Assembly: GCF_026341825.1 (NCBI RefSeq)
Contig: NZ_JAPENY010000001.1
Span: forward strand, 1,612,001-1,676,000
DNA length: 64,000 nt
DNA from: Streptomyces sp. NBC_00620
GTDB taxonomy: Bacteria; Actinomycetota; Actinomycetes; Streptomycetales; Streptomycetaceae
Direction of reading: 5' to 3'
The translations under genes were made by a program, and so were the position numbers. The notes below the pieces were generated by a model, which ran no database searches, was not told the origin of the DNA, and saw only the letters and a program-made list of their open reading frames with translations. Positions within the stretch are counted from its first letter, which is position 1. Each line of letters begins with the position of its first letter. Of the stretch, positions 48,590 to 57,949 are shown piece by piece.

Positions 48590-49726
48590 TAGTCTTCTGA
48601 GTCAGGACTTCTATTCAGATGTATAGGCTTGTTCCATGGCACGGACGGGGCGGCCGAAGGCCGAGTTGACGCTGTCGGACGAGGAACGGGCCGCACTCGA
48701 GGGGTGGGTGCGGCGACATTCCACGCCGCAGGCATGGGCATTGCGGTGTCGGATCATCCTGGCCTGTGCCGCGGGTGCGTCGAACAAGGACGTGGCTGCT
48801 GAACTCGGCTCCACACCTCATGCGGTGGGCCGCTGGCGGGCCCGGTTCGTGCAGTACCGGATCGCTGGTCTTGGAGACATGCCGCGTCCGGGCGGTCCCA
48901 GGACGGTGACGGACGAGCAGGTCGCCGCGGTGATCGCCAGGACACTGGAGTCCACTCCAAAGAACGCGACGCACTGGTCGACGCGGGCGATGGCGAAAGA
49001 GATGGGTCTTTCGCAGTCGTCGGTGTCACGGATCTGGCGGGCCTTCGGCCTGCAGCCGCACCGGTCGGAGACCTTCAAGCTGTCGACCGATCCGTATTTC
49101 GTCGACAAGGTCCACGATGTCGTCGGCCTCTACCTGGACCCGCCCGAGCGGGCCCTGGTGTTCTGTGTCGACGAGAAGTCGCAGATCCAGGCGCTGGACC
49201 GGTCCCAGCCCGTCCTGCCGATGATGCCCGGGGTTCCCGAGCGGGCAACGCACGACTACGTCCGGGCCGGCACCACCACCCTGTTCGCGGCCCTTGAGGT
49301 CGCCACCGGCAAAGTGATCGGCTCCCTGCACCGCAGACACCGTGCCGAGGAGTTCAAGAAGTTCCTGACCAAGCTCGACAAAGAGGTGCCTGCCGGCCTG
49401 GATGTCCACCTCATCTGCGACAACTACGCCACCCACAAAACCCCCGCCATCAAGAAGTGGCTGCTGGCCCATCCCCGCTTCCACCTGCACTTCACGCCGA
49501 CCGGATCGTCCTGGCTGAACCTCGTCGAGCGCTGGTTCGCCGAACTGACCAACAAACAGATACGGCGAGGCGTCCACAGGACCGTCCAAGCGCTGGAGAA
49601 GGACATCCGCACCTGGATCGCCGCCTGGAACACCGATCCGAAGCCCTACGTCTGGACGAAGACCGCGGACGAGATCCTCGAACGCCTCGCCAGTTATCTG
49701 AATAGAATTCCTGACTCAGAAGACTA
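48590..49726 (+). mobile_element. IS630-family insertion sequence, intact
   Basis: One transposase gene is flanked by 32-bp inverted repeats (48589-48620 and 49696-49727, one mismatch, CTAGTCTTCTGAGTCAGGA at the outer end). TA is duplicated at 48590-48591 and 49725-49726, as expected for this family, so the mobile part is about 48592-49724 (1133 bp). It sits in the gap between the FG-GAP lipoprotein and Yip1-like genes and disrupts neither. Confidence 0.93.
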
Positions 49727-49727
49727 G
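48636..49727 (+). CDS. IS630-family transposase
   Basis: A 363-aa protein. N-terminal helix-turn-helix (AAGASNKDVAAELGSTPHAV) and DDE catalytic domain: D in VFCVDEKSQIQALDR, D in HLICDNYATHKTP and E in SWLNLVERWFAEL. Frame is intact and both inverted repeats are present, so it may still move. The stop TAG is made from the duplicated target TA plus the next host base; the element carries no stop of its own at this point. Confidence 0.95.
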   Translation: MARTGRPKAELTLSDEERAALEGWVRRHSTPQAWALRCRIILACAAGASNKDVAAELGSTPHAVGRWRARFVQYRIAGLGDMPRPGGPRTVTDEQVAAVIARTLESTPKNATHWSTRAMAKEMGLSQSSVSRIWRAFGLQPHRSETFKLSTDPYFVDKVHDVVGLYLDPPERALVFCVDEKSQIQALDRSQPVLPMMPGVPERATHDYVRAGTTTLFAALEVATGKVIGSLHRRHRAEEFKKFLTKLDKEVPAGLDVHLICDNYATHKTPAIKKWLLAHPRFHLHFTPTGSSWLNLVERWFAELTNKQIRRGVHRTVQALEKDIRTWIAAWNTDPKPYVWTKTADEILERLASYLNRIPDSED

Positions 49728-49810
49728 GTGATGTCACAGATAGGCCCCAAAGCCCGGCCCGCGCCCCGGCTCCCGCACGTCACTCTCCGGGACCAGGTAC
49801 GTTCGATAAC

Positions 49811-50716
49811 GTGGCTGGATTCAGGATCGGACGCGGCCGGGACAACCGCGCCCCGCAAGGGCGACCGCAACAGCAGCAACCGTCGTACGGGCAGCAGGCC
49901 CCAGGGCCTCCTCAGGGAGGCCGGCCGCCGTACGGCTACCCACCCGCGCCGCAGCAGCAGCCGTACGGCGGGCAGCAGGGCGGCTGGCCCCAGGCCGGGC
50001 CCGGCGGTGGTGGCTACGACGAGCCGGAGTACTTCGGTGACGGGCACCCGCAGCAGGGCCCGGACCCGTACGCCGCGAACCAGCCCGGGCACACCCAGGC
50101 CTTCTCGGTCGGCGAGGACCCGTACAACCAGGGCGGTACCTACCGCGCCGGTCAGACCGCGGCCCCGCCGGTGGGCCCCCGCCTGCACTGGAAGGACCTG
50201 CTGAAGGGCATCATCACCCGCCCCAACCCGACCTTCCTCCAGATGCGCGACTACGCGATGTGGGCCCCGGCCCTGATCGTGACGTTCCTCTACGGCCTGC
50301 TCGCCGTCTTCGGCTTCGACGGAGCCCGCGAGGACGCGATAAACGCCACCCTCTCGAACGCGATCCCGATCGTCCTGACGACGGCCGTGGCGATCGTGCT
50401 CAGCACCTTCATCCTGGGCGTGGTCACCCACACCCTGGCCCGCCAGCTCGGCGGCGACGGCGCCTGGCAGCCCACGGTCGGCCTCTCGATGCTGATCATG
50501 TCCCTCACGGACACCCCGCGCCTGGTCGTCGCCATGTTCTTCGGCGGCGACGCGTCCTTCGTCCAGCTCCTGGGCTGGGCGACCTGGGTCGCCGCGGGCG
50601 CTCTGCTGACCCTCATGGTCAGCAAGTCCCACGACCTCCCGTGGCCGAAGGCGCTCGGCGCCTCGGCGATCCAGCTGATCGCGATCCTGTCGATCATCAA
50701 GCTGGGTACGTTCTAG
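49811..50716 (+). CDS. Yip1-family multi-pass membrane protein
   Basis: A 301-aa protein from GTG at 49811. The first ~125 residues are Pro/Gln/Gly/Tyr-rich and disordered (PYGYPPAPQQQPYGG). Then HWKDLLKGIITRPNPTFLQM and about five membrane spans follow, the standard actinobacterial Yip1 layout. Role unknown; such proteins bear long proline-rich cytoplasmic tails and may scaffold membrane complexes. It ends just before a strong terminator. Confidence 0.88.
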   Translation: MAGFRIGRGRDNRAPQGRPQQQQPSYGQQAPGPPQGGRPPYGYPPAPQQQPYGGQQGGWPQAGPGGGGYDEPEYFGDGHPQQGPDPYAANQPGHTQAFSVGEDPYNQGGTYRAGQTAAPPVGPRLHWKDLLKGIITRPNPTFLQMRDYAMWAPALIVTFLYGLLAVFGFDGAREDAINATLSNAIPIVLTTAVAIVLSTFILGVVTHTLARQLGGDGAWQPTVGLSMLIMSLTDTPRLVVAMFFGGDASFVQLLGWATWVAAGALLTLMVSKSHDLPWPKALGASAIQLIAILSIIKLGTF

Positions 50717-50741
50717 TACGTCCAGTACGTCTCGTACGTAC

Positions 50742-50782
50742 GTGAAGGCCCCCGGCGTTTGCGCGCTGCCGGGGGCCTTCAC
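50742..50782. terminator. Bidirectional hairpin terminator
   Basis: GTGAAGGCCCCCGGC pairs with GCCGGGGGCCTTCAC between the convergent Yip1-like and phosphoribosyltransferase genes. Confidence 0.9.
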
Positions 50783-50798
50783 GGTGTCCAGGGGAGGG

Positions 50799-51302
50799 TC
50801 AGGCGTCGAGAACCTGCCCGGCCCTCTTCACGACGGGCGGCTCGACACTCCACGGGAAGTTGATCCACTCATCGGTCCGCTTCCACACGTACTCGCACTT
50901 CACCAGCGAGTGGGACTTCTCGTAGATCACGGCGCTGCGGACCTCGGCGACGGCGCCGACGCAGAAGTCGTGCACCAGCTTGAGCGTCTTGCCGGTGTCG
51001 GCGACGTCGTCGGTGATCAGGACCTTCTTGTCGGAGAAGTCGATGGTGTTGGGGACGGGGGCGAGCATGACGGGCATTTCCAGGGTGGTCCCCACACCGG
51101 TATAGAACTCGACGTTCACCAGGTGGATGTTCTTGCAGTCGAGGGCGTAGGCGAGCCCGCCGGCGACGAAGACACCCCCGCGGGCGATGGAGAGCACGAT
51201 GTCGGGCTCGTACCCGTCGTCGGCGATGGTCTGGGCGAGCTCGCGGACGGCGGTGCCGAACAGCTCGTAGGTCAGGTTCTCCCGCACGTCTGCGTCGCTC
51301 AT
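50799..51302 (-). CDS. Phosphoribosyltransferase (purine PRT-like)
   Basis: A 167-aa type I PRT. The PRPP loop [14 protein letters not shown] is exact, and [23 protein letters not shown] is the usual upstream strand/helix. Most likely a hypoxanthine/guanine/xanthine salvage enzyme. ATG at 51302 overlaps the dcd stop (ATGA), so the two nucleotide-metabolism genes are coupled. Confidence 0.92.
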   Translation of the reverse strand: MSDADVRENLTYELFGTAVRELAQTIADDGYEPDIVLSIARGGVFVAGGLAYALDCKNIHLVNVEFYTGVGTTLEMPVMLAPVPNTIDFSDKKVLITDDVADTGKTLKLVHDFCVGAVAEVRSAVIYEKSHSLVKCEYVWKRTDEWINFPWSVEPPVVKRAGQVLDA

Positions 51303-51874
51303 ACCTGGGTCCGATGGAAGTTGAGGAAGGAGCGGGACGCGGTCGGCCCGCGCTGCCCCTGGTAGCGGGACCCGTACCGGTCGCTGCCGTACGGGAACTC
51401 GGCCGGCGAACTGAGCCTGAACAGGCACAGCTGCCCGATCTTCATCCCCGGCCAGAGCTTGATGGGGAGAGTCGCGAGATTCGACAGCTCAAGGGTGACG
51501 TGCCCGGAGAACCCGGGGTCGATGAACCCGGCCGTGGAGTGCGTGACGAGCCCGAGCCGCCCGAGCGAACTCTTGCCCTCGAGCCGCGAGGCGAGATCGT
51601 CAGGGAGCGAGATGACCTCGTACGTGCTGGCGAGGACGAACTCCCCGGGATGCAGGATGAACGGCTCATCGCCCTCGGGCTCGACGAGCCGGGTCAGATC
51701 CGCCTGTTCGACGGACGGATCGATATGCGGATAGCGGTGGTTCTCGAACACCCGGAAGTAGCGGTCGAGCCGCACGTCGACACTCGACGGCTGCACCATG
51801 GATTCGTCGTACGGATCGATCCGCACCCGTCCGGCATCGATCTCGGCCCGGATGTCCTTGTCTGAGAGAAGCAC
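51299..51874 (-). CDS. dcd: dCTP deaminase
   Basis: A 191-aa protein from GTG at 51874. Conserved [51 protein letters not shown] and [12 protein letters not shown] are all present. It converts dCTP to dUTP for dTMP synthesis; actinobacterial homologues may also hydrolyse dUTP. Confidence 0.97.
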   Translation of the reverse strand: MLLSDKDIRAEIDAGRVRIDPYDESMVQPSSVDVRLDRYFRVFENHRYPHIDPSVEQADLTRLVEPEGDEPFILHPGEFVLASTYEVISLPDDLASRLEGKSSLGRLGLVTHSTAGFIDPGFSGHVTLELSNLATLPIKLWPGMKIGQLCLFRLSSPAEFPYGSDRYGSRYQGQRGPTASRSFLNFHRTQV

Positions 51875-51990
51875 GCCCCGAGGATACGCGGGGACTGTCA
51901 GCAATTGCGCACAGTCCCCCGCGCCTCACCTACGGCCTACTGCTTCAGACCGCTACTGCTACCACTTCTCCTGCCGCTGACTACCGCTCG

Positions 51991-52149
51991 CTACCGCTTC
52001 TCCAACGTGACCGGTACGACGTTCCGGAGCCGCGCACAACGCGGACACCGGATGAGCCGACCAGGGCCGAGCCGCTCGGCCTGCTGCATCGGGAACGAAG
52101 CGGTGCTGAACACGTGCCCCTCGGCACAACGGACGACGGTGCGCTCCAT
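51991..52149 (-). CDS. Small zinc-ribbon protein
   Basis: A 52-aa protein, MERTVVRCAEGHVFSTAS..., with C-x3-H and a later CPRC pair: RCAEGH and IRCPRCARLR form a plausible zinc ribbon. ATG at 52149 gives a compact product; an upstream start adds a tail without conserved look. Function unknown; nucleic-acid or protein binding is likely. Confidence 0.75.
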   Translation of the reverse strand: MERTVVRCAEGHVFSTASFPMQQAERLGPGRLIRCPRCARLRNVVPVTLEKR

Positions 52150-52412
52150 CAAGTCCTCAGAGTCCCTTCCCCAGAGCCGCGTCTGACTGACGACGAAAGC
52201 CCACATTACGGGACGTAAGGGATGCCCCTCCAGGCGGCACTCCGGTCACACACAGACCCTCTTCCGCGCCCCCACCGTACGCCCCAACTCCGGTCCCCCG
52301 CAGCCGCATCCCCCTCCCCGAAACGCACCGTGGCCCCACGGCTTCAACGCCGGGGGCCAGGCATGAGGTAGAGTGAGCGGGCATTCGACACCGGCCCAAA
52401 CCGGCGTCTTAC

Positions 52413-52486
52413 GCGGGTGTAGTTTAGTGGTAGAACATCAGCTTCCCAAGCTGAGAGTGCGAGTTCGATTCTCGTCACCCGCTCCA
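52413..52486 (+). tRNA. tRNA-Gly (anticodon CCC)
   Basis: The acceptor stem GCGGGTG pairs with CACCCGC, the anticodon stem TCAGC/GCTGA holds the loop TTCCCAA (anticodon CCC), the T-loop TTCGATTC is intact and CCA is encoded at 52484-52486. It reads GGG. Its 3' half is duplicated at 59427-59470, marking it as an integration site. Confidence 0.95.
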
Positions 52487-52490
52487 TTTG

Positions 52491-52522
52491 AAGCCCCCAG
52501 GTCGATGACCCGGGGGTTCTTT
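52491..52522 (+). terminator. Hairpin terminator after tRNA-Gly
   Basis: AGCCCCCAGGTC...ACCCGGGGGTT followed by CTTT, 5 bp after the tRNA end. Confidence 0.7.
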
Positions 52523-52576
52523 GTTGTCTAGACCGGTGGGCGAGGTGCGCACCACAACCGCACCATAGGGGCTTGG

Positions 52577-52990
52577 CTAGCTTCCGGTGGGCTTCCCTTT
52601 GTGGTGCGCGCGATCGCCGTTGTGGTGCTTCGCACGTTCGGCACGGACCATGTCGTCGAGTCCGGCCGCAAGGTCGCGCTGCCGCTCCTCGTCGGAGTGC
52701 TGATAGATCAGCGCGGCCTTTTCGGAGGACTGGCCGGCCCGCACCATCGTGTCCTTGAGAGTGGCGCCCGAGCGGGTCGCAAGTGTGTGTCCAGTGTGGC
52801 GAAGGTCGTAGAAGCGGAAGCCGTCCGGGAGGCCGACGACCGTGCGGGCCCGACGCCACTTCCGACCGAACGACGTGCGCCGGAAGGGCGCACCCTTCTC
52901 GCCGACGAAGAGCAACCCGTCCGGCCCCTTCTCTACGAACCACGCGAGGTGTTGCTTCACGTCCTTGTGCCGGCCTACCGGTCCCGCTCA
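52577..52990 (-). pseudogene. Tyrosine-recombinase integrase, C-terminal fragment
   Basis: About 135 residues in frame. The catalytic C-terminal blocks remain: GFRFYDLRHTGHTLATRSG (Arg, His, then the second His region), AGQSSEKAALIYQHSDEERQRDLA (His and the Tyr of ALIYQHS). The N-terminal arm-binding and core-binding domains are missing, and the frame dissolves near 52985, where another gene fragment begins on the opposite strand. This is an integrase cut by a deletion. Confidence 0.9.
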
Positions 52991-52994
52991 CCGG

Positions 52995-53449
52995 CGAAGG
53001 CCCCCACGGTCCATGAAGCGGACCTGGACGACGCTCTCACTCGCAACGAACTTGCCCGCGCCATCCTCGCGACGGAGAGCCTTGAGGAAGCCGAGCAGTA
53101 CAGCCGCGAAATCTGCGGCTACTTGGAGATCGACTACGAGCGGAACAAGGCCAGTTGGCTCGGCAGCCAGCCGGAACAGAAGCTCGACCCGGAGGGCACG
53201 CTCCTACAACTCGACCAGTTCGAGGCCGATGCCCGCAGTCGCGGCATCACACACACGACGTTCCGCAGGATCACCGAGGCACTCGGTCTCAACGGCAAGC
53301 AGCGCCAAGACCTCAGAGCCCTACTGCTCAGCAGCCGGCCGGAACAGTACGAGGCTCCGCTTCGGCGCATCCCAGCTGGACCCGCCGCCGCTCCGCCGAA
53401 GTCCGCTGCTGATCCGCACCTGCGGTACAAACCTGGCCGCCCCTGGTGA
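52995..53449 (+). pseudogene. C-terminal fragment of an unknown gene
   Basis: From about VHEADLDDALTRNELARAI onward the frame reads like a real acidic, helical protein (~150 residues, ending HLRYKPGRPW). Upstream the same frame is only the reverse of the integrase. No natural start lies at the boundary, so I read it as the end of a gene whose first part was lost in the deletion that cut the integrase. Family not recognised. Confidence 0.55.
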
Positions 53450-53555
53450 ACGGGGTCTGGGGGCGAAGCCCCAGGAACTTATTGTTCCCGCACCTCAGCG
53501 GAGCTGCTTAGGGCCTGTCTCGAAGTCGGGTGTGAGCTCGTGACAAGATCCCGGG

Positions 53556-53966
53556 ATGCTGCGACTCACCGATTTCATTATCGACTGCCCGGACACGATG
53601 AAGCTGGCGGCTTTCTACTCCGAGGTGACGGGCCGTCCGATCAAGGAAGGCAGCTCCGAGGACTGGGCCGGCATCCAGTTCGGCGAGATCGAGCTGGCAT
53701 TCATCCGGGTGGACGACTACCGCGCTCCGCAGTGGCCCGACAGCGAGCACCCCAAGCAGTTCCACCTCGACTTCGAAGTGGACGAGATCGAGTCCGAGCA
53801 GCGCCGCGTCCTCGACCTCGGCGCGACGCTTAGGCAGGACTTCATCGGCCCCAACGGCTACGGCTGGCAGGTCTACACCGACCCGATCGGCCACCCCTTC
53901 TGCCTGTGCCGCAACAAGGGCGTCATCTGGACCGACCAGGGCCCGATCTGGCCCAAGCGCGACTAA
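53556..53966 (+). CDS. VOC/glyoxalase-fold protein
   Basis: A 136-aa protein with two VOC half-motifs: DFIIDCPDTMKLAAFYSEVTGRP, then the second unit HPKQFHLDFEVDEIE with GYGWQVYTDPIGHPFCL. His and Glu metal positions are plausible. The short-form actinobacterial VOC proteins of this type have no assigned substrate. Single gene with ordinary flanks. Confidence 0.88.
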   Translation: MLRLTDFIIDCPDTMKLAAFYSEVTGRPIKEGSSEDWAGIQFGEIELAFIRVDDYRAPQWPDSEHPKQFHLDFEVDEIESEQRRVLDLGATLRQDFIGPNGYGWQVYTDPIGHPFCLCRNKGVIWTDQGPIWPKRD

Positions 53967-54222
53967 TAGACACGCCCCAGCCGAAGTGCCTGAGTTCAGA
54001 TGAGGCTTAACGCTTCTACGTCGGTTGAGGCTTAACAGTTCTAGCCTGTCGTGCCCAAACTCTGCCCCTGAGTCTTGGACGCGACTGACAGCGGGACCGC
54101 CACCAGTAGAGGAAGGTGCGCGCCGTCGGATACGTCGCCCTCGGTCGTCGACGGGTGCGTTTACCTGATCGTCAGCGTTCCTGAGCTTCCCGGCAGCTCC
54201 AGTCCGGGCCAGGATGATCCGC

Positions 54223-54912
54223 ATGTCGGAGACGAGTGCTACAGCCGAGCAGACCGTCGACGCAGATGCTGTGGGCCCAGCCCGCAGGGGGCGGATAACG
54301 CGGCGCCGGGTGATCTGGGTCTTCGTCGCCGGCATCGTTGCGGTCGTAGTGGCCGTGCCGCTGACGGGCAAGGTGTGGTTGGCCGGGTTCCAGCCGCTCA
54401 CGGCGGGTGGCAGCCAGCCCTACGCGACATCGTCGACCGACGCCTGGGAAGTGGACTCATTCCTCGTTGACGGCCGGGCTCTTATGGTCAAGAACGACTA
54501 CGGTGCCACACTCACACTGCATCAAGAGATCCACAACGCCAGTTCGCGGAGCATCAAGATCATCGATCCCGGGCCGGCGCTGGCTGACTGGCGCCAGAGC
54601 CATGCGCCGTGCCTCTGGCAGCCGGTGCGGGCGCAATTCACAGCCGTTGATGAGGATGCCCCCGCTCTTGAGGTGCCCTTCAGGCTGGAACCGGGGGAAT
54701 CGATCATGCTCGAACTGATCGGCCGGATCGGCGAACCAGGCTGCGATGGCCCCAAGAGCGCTTTCACCGGCTCCGAGATCGCCGTTCCGCTGCGCTTCAG
54801 CGTCTTCGGAATTTCGCGCACCCAGAGCATTCCGCTCGGGCTCACGATCTGGGAGACCGACGAACCCGAACGTGGCCTCGGTCTGGACATCAGGAAGCTT
54901 GAAGCGGACTGA
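54223..54912 (+). CDS. Membrane-anchored protein of unknown function
   Basis: A 229-aa protein; ATG at 54223 is used, though an in-frame ATG lies 9 bp upstream. A basic stretch (RRGRITRRRVIW) precedes one membrane span (VFVAGIVAVVVAVPL), and the rest is outside, beta-rich, with two cysteines. No family recognised. It lies within the integrative element. Confidence 0.7.
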   Translation: MSETSATAEQTVDADAVGPARRGRITRRRVIWVFVAGIVAVVVAVPLTGKVWLAGFQPLTAGGSQPYATSSTDAWEVDSFLVDGRALMVKNDYGATLTLHQEIHNASSRSIKIIDPGPALADWRQSHAPCLWQPVRAQFTAVDEDAPALEVPFRLEPGESIMLELIGRIGEPGCDGPKSAFTGSEIAVPLRFSVFGISRTQSIPLGLTIWETDEPERGLGLDIRKLEAD

Positions 54913-55472
54913 GCATCAATCCGGGACCGGACACCAGCCCGCCAGCCGCCCGGAGGGCCAACCGGGCGCGCAGCCGTCAAGCATCAAGTGACGTCAGCGC
55001 GTCAAGCATCAACCGAGACCGGACAATGGCCTGCCAGGCAGATGAGTGTCTAACTGCGTGACAACCACGAGGCACAACCGCGAACAACCGTGGACGTCAG
55101 CGGACCATCAGCGCAGGTGACTGGCACAGCCGCCCAAGGACAGCGAGCGCCCCAAGTTACTTCGGGACGAAGCGGTCTGTGGGTAATGCATGTCGGACTT
55201 GCTGGGCGCGGGCTAACCGGTAGCCGTCCATCAACGTGTCTGTGTCAGGGGACGGAGGCTTCATGCCACAGGGTTGAACAGTGGCGCGGACCGTTCGTCC
55301 GACAACTTGAACGATGCGTTCAGGACGCTCACCAGCGAACTCGCACGGGCTGATGCCAAGGCAAGCATCGTGCTGGCGATGACCGGCGTGGGCGCAGGCC
55401 AGCACCGATCCGACCGTTCTGCAGCAGCTCCGCCGGCACTGCACAGGAGTATGGGGCCGCAGTGCCCTCCGC
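54913..55472. other. 560-bp gap with decayed sequence
   Basis: It contains a ~22-bp direct repeat (AGCATCAA...CCGGACA at about 54912 and 55006), a decayed gene fragment (55274-55403) and otherwise no recognisable gene. Confidence 0.55.
55274..55403 (+). pseudogene. Probable Pycsar effector (DUF5706) N-terminal remnant
   Basis: The frame reads DNLNDAFRTLTSELARADAKASIVLAMTGVGAG in two adjacent blocks. The pattern ELARADxKASIVLAxxG is the start of the membrane-effector family of cyclic-pyrimidine (Pycsar) defence. No transmembrane continuation or cyclase gene follows, and the sequence decays after about 43 codons. A short remnant of a defence gene is the likely reading. Confidence 0.42.
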
Positions 55473-55898
55473 TCAAGCTACGGTCTCGTAGAGCCACCGG
55501 CGAACCACGGTGTAACCGTCAGGAAGCTCGTCCCCTACCAGTTCCCTATACCTCGCCTTGGCCTCTTCGCTGGCGTGCTGGCCAGCGGGGAGCCTCCGCA
55601 GGAAGGGGTCACGGTCAGGGCCGAGGAAGGACTGACGAGATTGGTCCGCCTCTTCAGGGGCTGAGAGCGGGTCCCAATCCTCGACCTCGTACCTCTCGGC
55701 GTCCCGCCCTTCGATGCGACTGGCGATCGTGGCGGCCAGGATCACGCCGCCGATGGCCAGAGTTGCGCCGCCAGCGGCGCGGAACCTCGGCTCGTGCTTC
55801 TTGCACCAGTTCTTCGCCTTGGCGAAACGGGTGGGCTCGCCATCCTCGGGGGGCGTGAAGTCGTTCACGCTCACATATCTATCGGACCCATCCCTCAC
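55473..55898 (-). CDS. Small single-span membrane protein
   Basis: A 141-aa product; GTG at 55874 (VSVNDFTPP) is an alternative start. One membrane span (GGATLAIGGVILAATIA) separates a basic, Cys-containing N-terminus from an acidic C-terminus (AERYEVEDWDPLSAPEEAD). No family recognised. It shares a promoter gap with the divergent operon at 56252. Confidence 0.6.
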   Translation of the reverse strand: MRDGSDRYVSVNDFTPPEDGEPTRFAKAKNWCKKHEPRFRAAGGATLAIGGVILAATIASRIEGRDAERYEVEDWDPLSAPEEADQSRQSFLGPDRDPFLRRLPAGQHASEEAKARYRELVGDELPDGYTVVRRWLYETVA

Positions 55899-56251
55899 CT
55901 GTCAGGCAATCACCCGACATCGCCCGATCAAGTTCCTTACGTTGTTGGTGGGTTGATCCGGTCACTCCTTACGTTGTTGGTGGGTTGATCCGGTCACTCG
56001 TAGGATCGGGAGGCCCAGGTCAGTGGCCTGAGGCTTGTTTGTTGGTGCGAAGTCGCCGAAGCCCTCGACACCCCCGCTGTCCCCTTACCCCGGATTACCC
56101 CGGAGCGGCGCAACCTGGGCGCCACTCGCGCTCTTTGGTCGGCCGGTTTTGTTGCGGTTGGTGGTATGGCCAGGGTCCAGCACACGCGGCAGCATGGACC
56201 GTCGGCAGCCAAGGGGGGCACGCCGAGGCGCAGACGGGGCGTGAGTGGGCC
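55899..56251. other. 353-bp gap before the motif-sharing operon
   Basis: It carries the perfect 32-bp tandem repeat (55935-55998). A frame is open across the rest, but it is not protein-like. It should contain the promoters of both flanking genes. Confidence 0.5.
55935..55998. repeat. Perfect 32-bp tandem duplication
   Basis: The unit CCTTACGTTGTTGGTGGGTT plus GATCCGGTCACT occurs twice without mismatch (55935-55966, 55967-55998) between two divergent genes. Perfect identity indicates a recent event or selection; it may double a promoter or a protein site. Confidence 0.85.
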
Positions 56252-57949
56252 ATGGGATTAGGCAGAGAGCTCGGCAAGGACGCGGACAGTTCCGCGACCA
56301 TCGACAGCTTGTTGTTCAACGCGCCTTCCGTACCGCTGGGTGTCATGGGTGGCGCGCACGGCCAGGGGCTGGAGCAGACGGAGACGACATGGCTGTTGAG
56401 TGCGGCGGCCTACCTGCGACCTGATTCCATAGCGGAGTTCCGCACGTGGCAGAAGAAAGAGCGGGCCGAGCTCAAGAAGAAGCTGACGCCCGAGTTCGTG
56501 CAGAAGCGGCTGGACAAGAAGCAGAAAGCGCAGAAGGACGCCAACGCGGACGAGGTGCCCGCGAAACCACAGCCGAAAGTGATCATCGGGCACGGCTATG
56601 TTCGCTGGGTACGCAACCGCCTCGCCGCCGGCCGCCCTGTGCCCGCCTTCGGTTTCGAACTCACCCCAGTCGTCGAGCGCTGCACCGCCGCCGAGGATCT
56701 GCTGTACCTTCGGCGGGCCGTCATGACCCTCGCCGTACTGGCCGGACTCGCGTGTCTGCGCACCACAGCCGCCGAGTTGGCCCCCGTTGTGGTGGTCGCG
56801 GGCTTATGGGCCGCCTTCTACCTCGACCGGCTCCTCGCTCACCGCCGCCTCGTGCAGATGACCGGAGGATCCATCGAGACGGGCACCCTGGCACGCGGCC
56901 TCACCCGCAAGAGCCGCCGTGCCCTGACGGCCGTCAGACAGCTCAAGTTCGGGAGGGTAATCCCGTACGTCACCGAGATCCGCGCGGGCGGCCCCAGATA
57001 TCACTTCCTCGGAGCGGGAAAAGTCTGGTATGAGGCCCCGATCGGCATCGACGTCCTGCCCGCGCAGCCAAAGCCCGAGAACGACGACGGACCTCTCTCC
57101 GCTGTCCCGGGTCCCCGTACGACCGGACCGGAGCCGGCCGGTGTCAGACGGTTCACCCCGGACGAGTTACTCGCGCATGTCGTACGCGAACTCAAGCGCG
57201 GTGCCGCGCCGAGCCCGGACTTCCACCCGGACAACCGGCTCGAAGCGTACGGCGTCGCCGCGATCTCCGCCGAGCGCTGGAAGGGCATCACTCCTGAGCT
57301 GTGGACGGCACTGAACGTCCTGGCCGAACACGGCGCACAGGCCGTCGGCGCGGAACGCGCTCCGAAGGTGGCCCGCCGGTTCCTGTGCGCCCGGGTCATC
57401 TCCTGGGACGGTGAACTGGCGGCCTCGGTCTTCGTGGGCTTCGCCTATGAGGACCACTATCTGAGGGTCACCGTCCGCCCCCACGTGATGAACCCTCTCC
57501 ACCCCACGCTGCGTTCCGCCGACGGCGAGGCCAGCAAGTCCGGCTGGTCCTGGCACCGCCGCGCCTGGCTCGCCTCGGCCGTGGACGTGGCGCTGGTGTT
57601 CGTCCGGCTGTTCAACCCGGGAAAGAACCGCCGGCGCCCAGAACTCGACGAGCAAAAAGGGCCGGTGAGCCTGCGCGAGGCGTACTCGACCCGGTATATG
57701 GACGACATGCTCCAGTACGACGACGCACGCCGCTACATCGAGATGATGCAACGGCGCATCTTCGACTCGGTCGAGAGGTTCCTTGAGGATCACAACGTCG
57801 ACACCGGTTCCTACGTGCAGCAGACCACGGTCATTCTCCAGAACTCCGGCGTCATCAACTACGGCGAGATGGGCTCCGTACAGAACCAGCCCGGAGCCGT
57901 TGGTTCTCGGATGAACGCCCAGCCCCCGCCGACAGGAGGAATAGCGTGA
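56252..57949 (+). CDS. Membrane protein with C-terminal NSGV-NYG-MG-VQNQPGA motif
   Basis: A 565-aa product from ATG at 56252; upstream frame is rejected as not protein-like. After a Lys/Glu-rich helix (~60-110) come two membrane spans (LRRAVMTLAVLAGLACL, APVVVVAGLWAAFYL; ~160-205), a globular part and a helical region (RYIEMMQRRIFDSVERFLED). Near the C-terminus lies NSGVINYGEMGSVQNQPGA, repeated in the N-terminus of the next protein. Its stop overlaps that gene's GTG. The family is not recognised. The shared motif resembles bacterial amyloid-signalling motifs; function is inferred. Confidence 0.75.
   Translation: MGLGRELGKDADSSATIDSLLFNAPSVPLGVMGGAHGQGLEQTETTWLLSAAAYLRPDSIAEFRTWQKKERAELKKKLTPEFVQKRLDKKQKAQKDANADEVPAKPQPKVIIGHGYVRWVRNRLAAGRPVPAFGFELTPVVERCTAAEDLLYLRRAVMTLAVLAGLACLRTTAAELAPVVVVAGLWAAFYLDRLLAHRRLVQMTGGSIETGTLARGLTRKSRRALTAVRQLKFGRVIPYVTEIRAGGPRYHFLGAGKVWYEAPIGIDVLPAQPKPENDDGPLSAVPGPRTTGPEPAGVRRFTPDELLAHVVRELKRGAAPSPDFHPDNRLEAYGVAAISAERWKGITPELWTALNVLAEHGAQAVGAERAPKVARRFLCARVISWDGELAASVFVGFAYEDHYLRVTVRPHVMNPLHPTLRSADGEASKSGWSWHRRAWLASAVDVALVFVRLFNPGKNRRRPELDEQKGPVSLREAYSTRYMDDMLQYDDARRYIEMMQRRIFDSVERFLEDHNVDTGSYVQQTTVILQNSGVINYGEMGSVQNQPGAVGSRMNAQPPPTGGIA

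Noticed and set aside
55985..56251. Extended start for the 56252 membrane protein
   Set aside because: It begins inside the 32-bp tandem repeat and is rich in Pro, Arg and Gly without structure.
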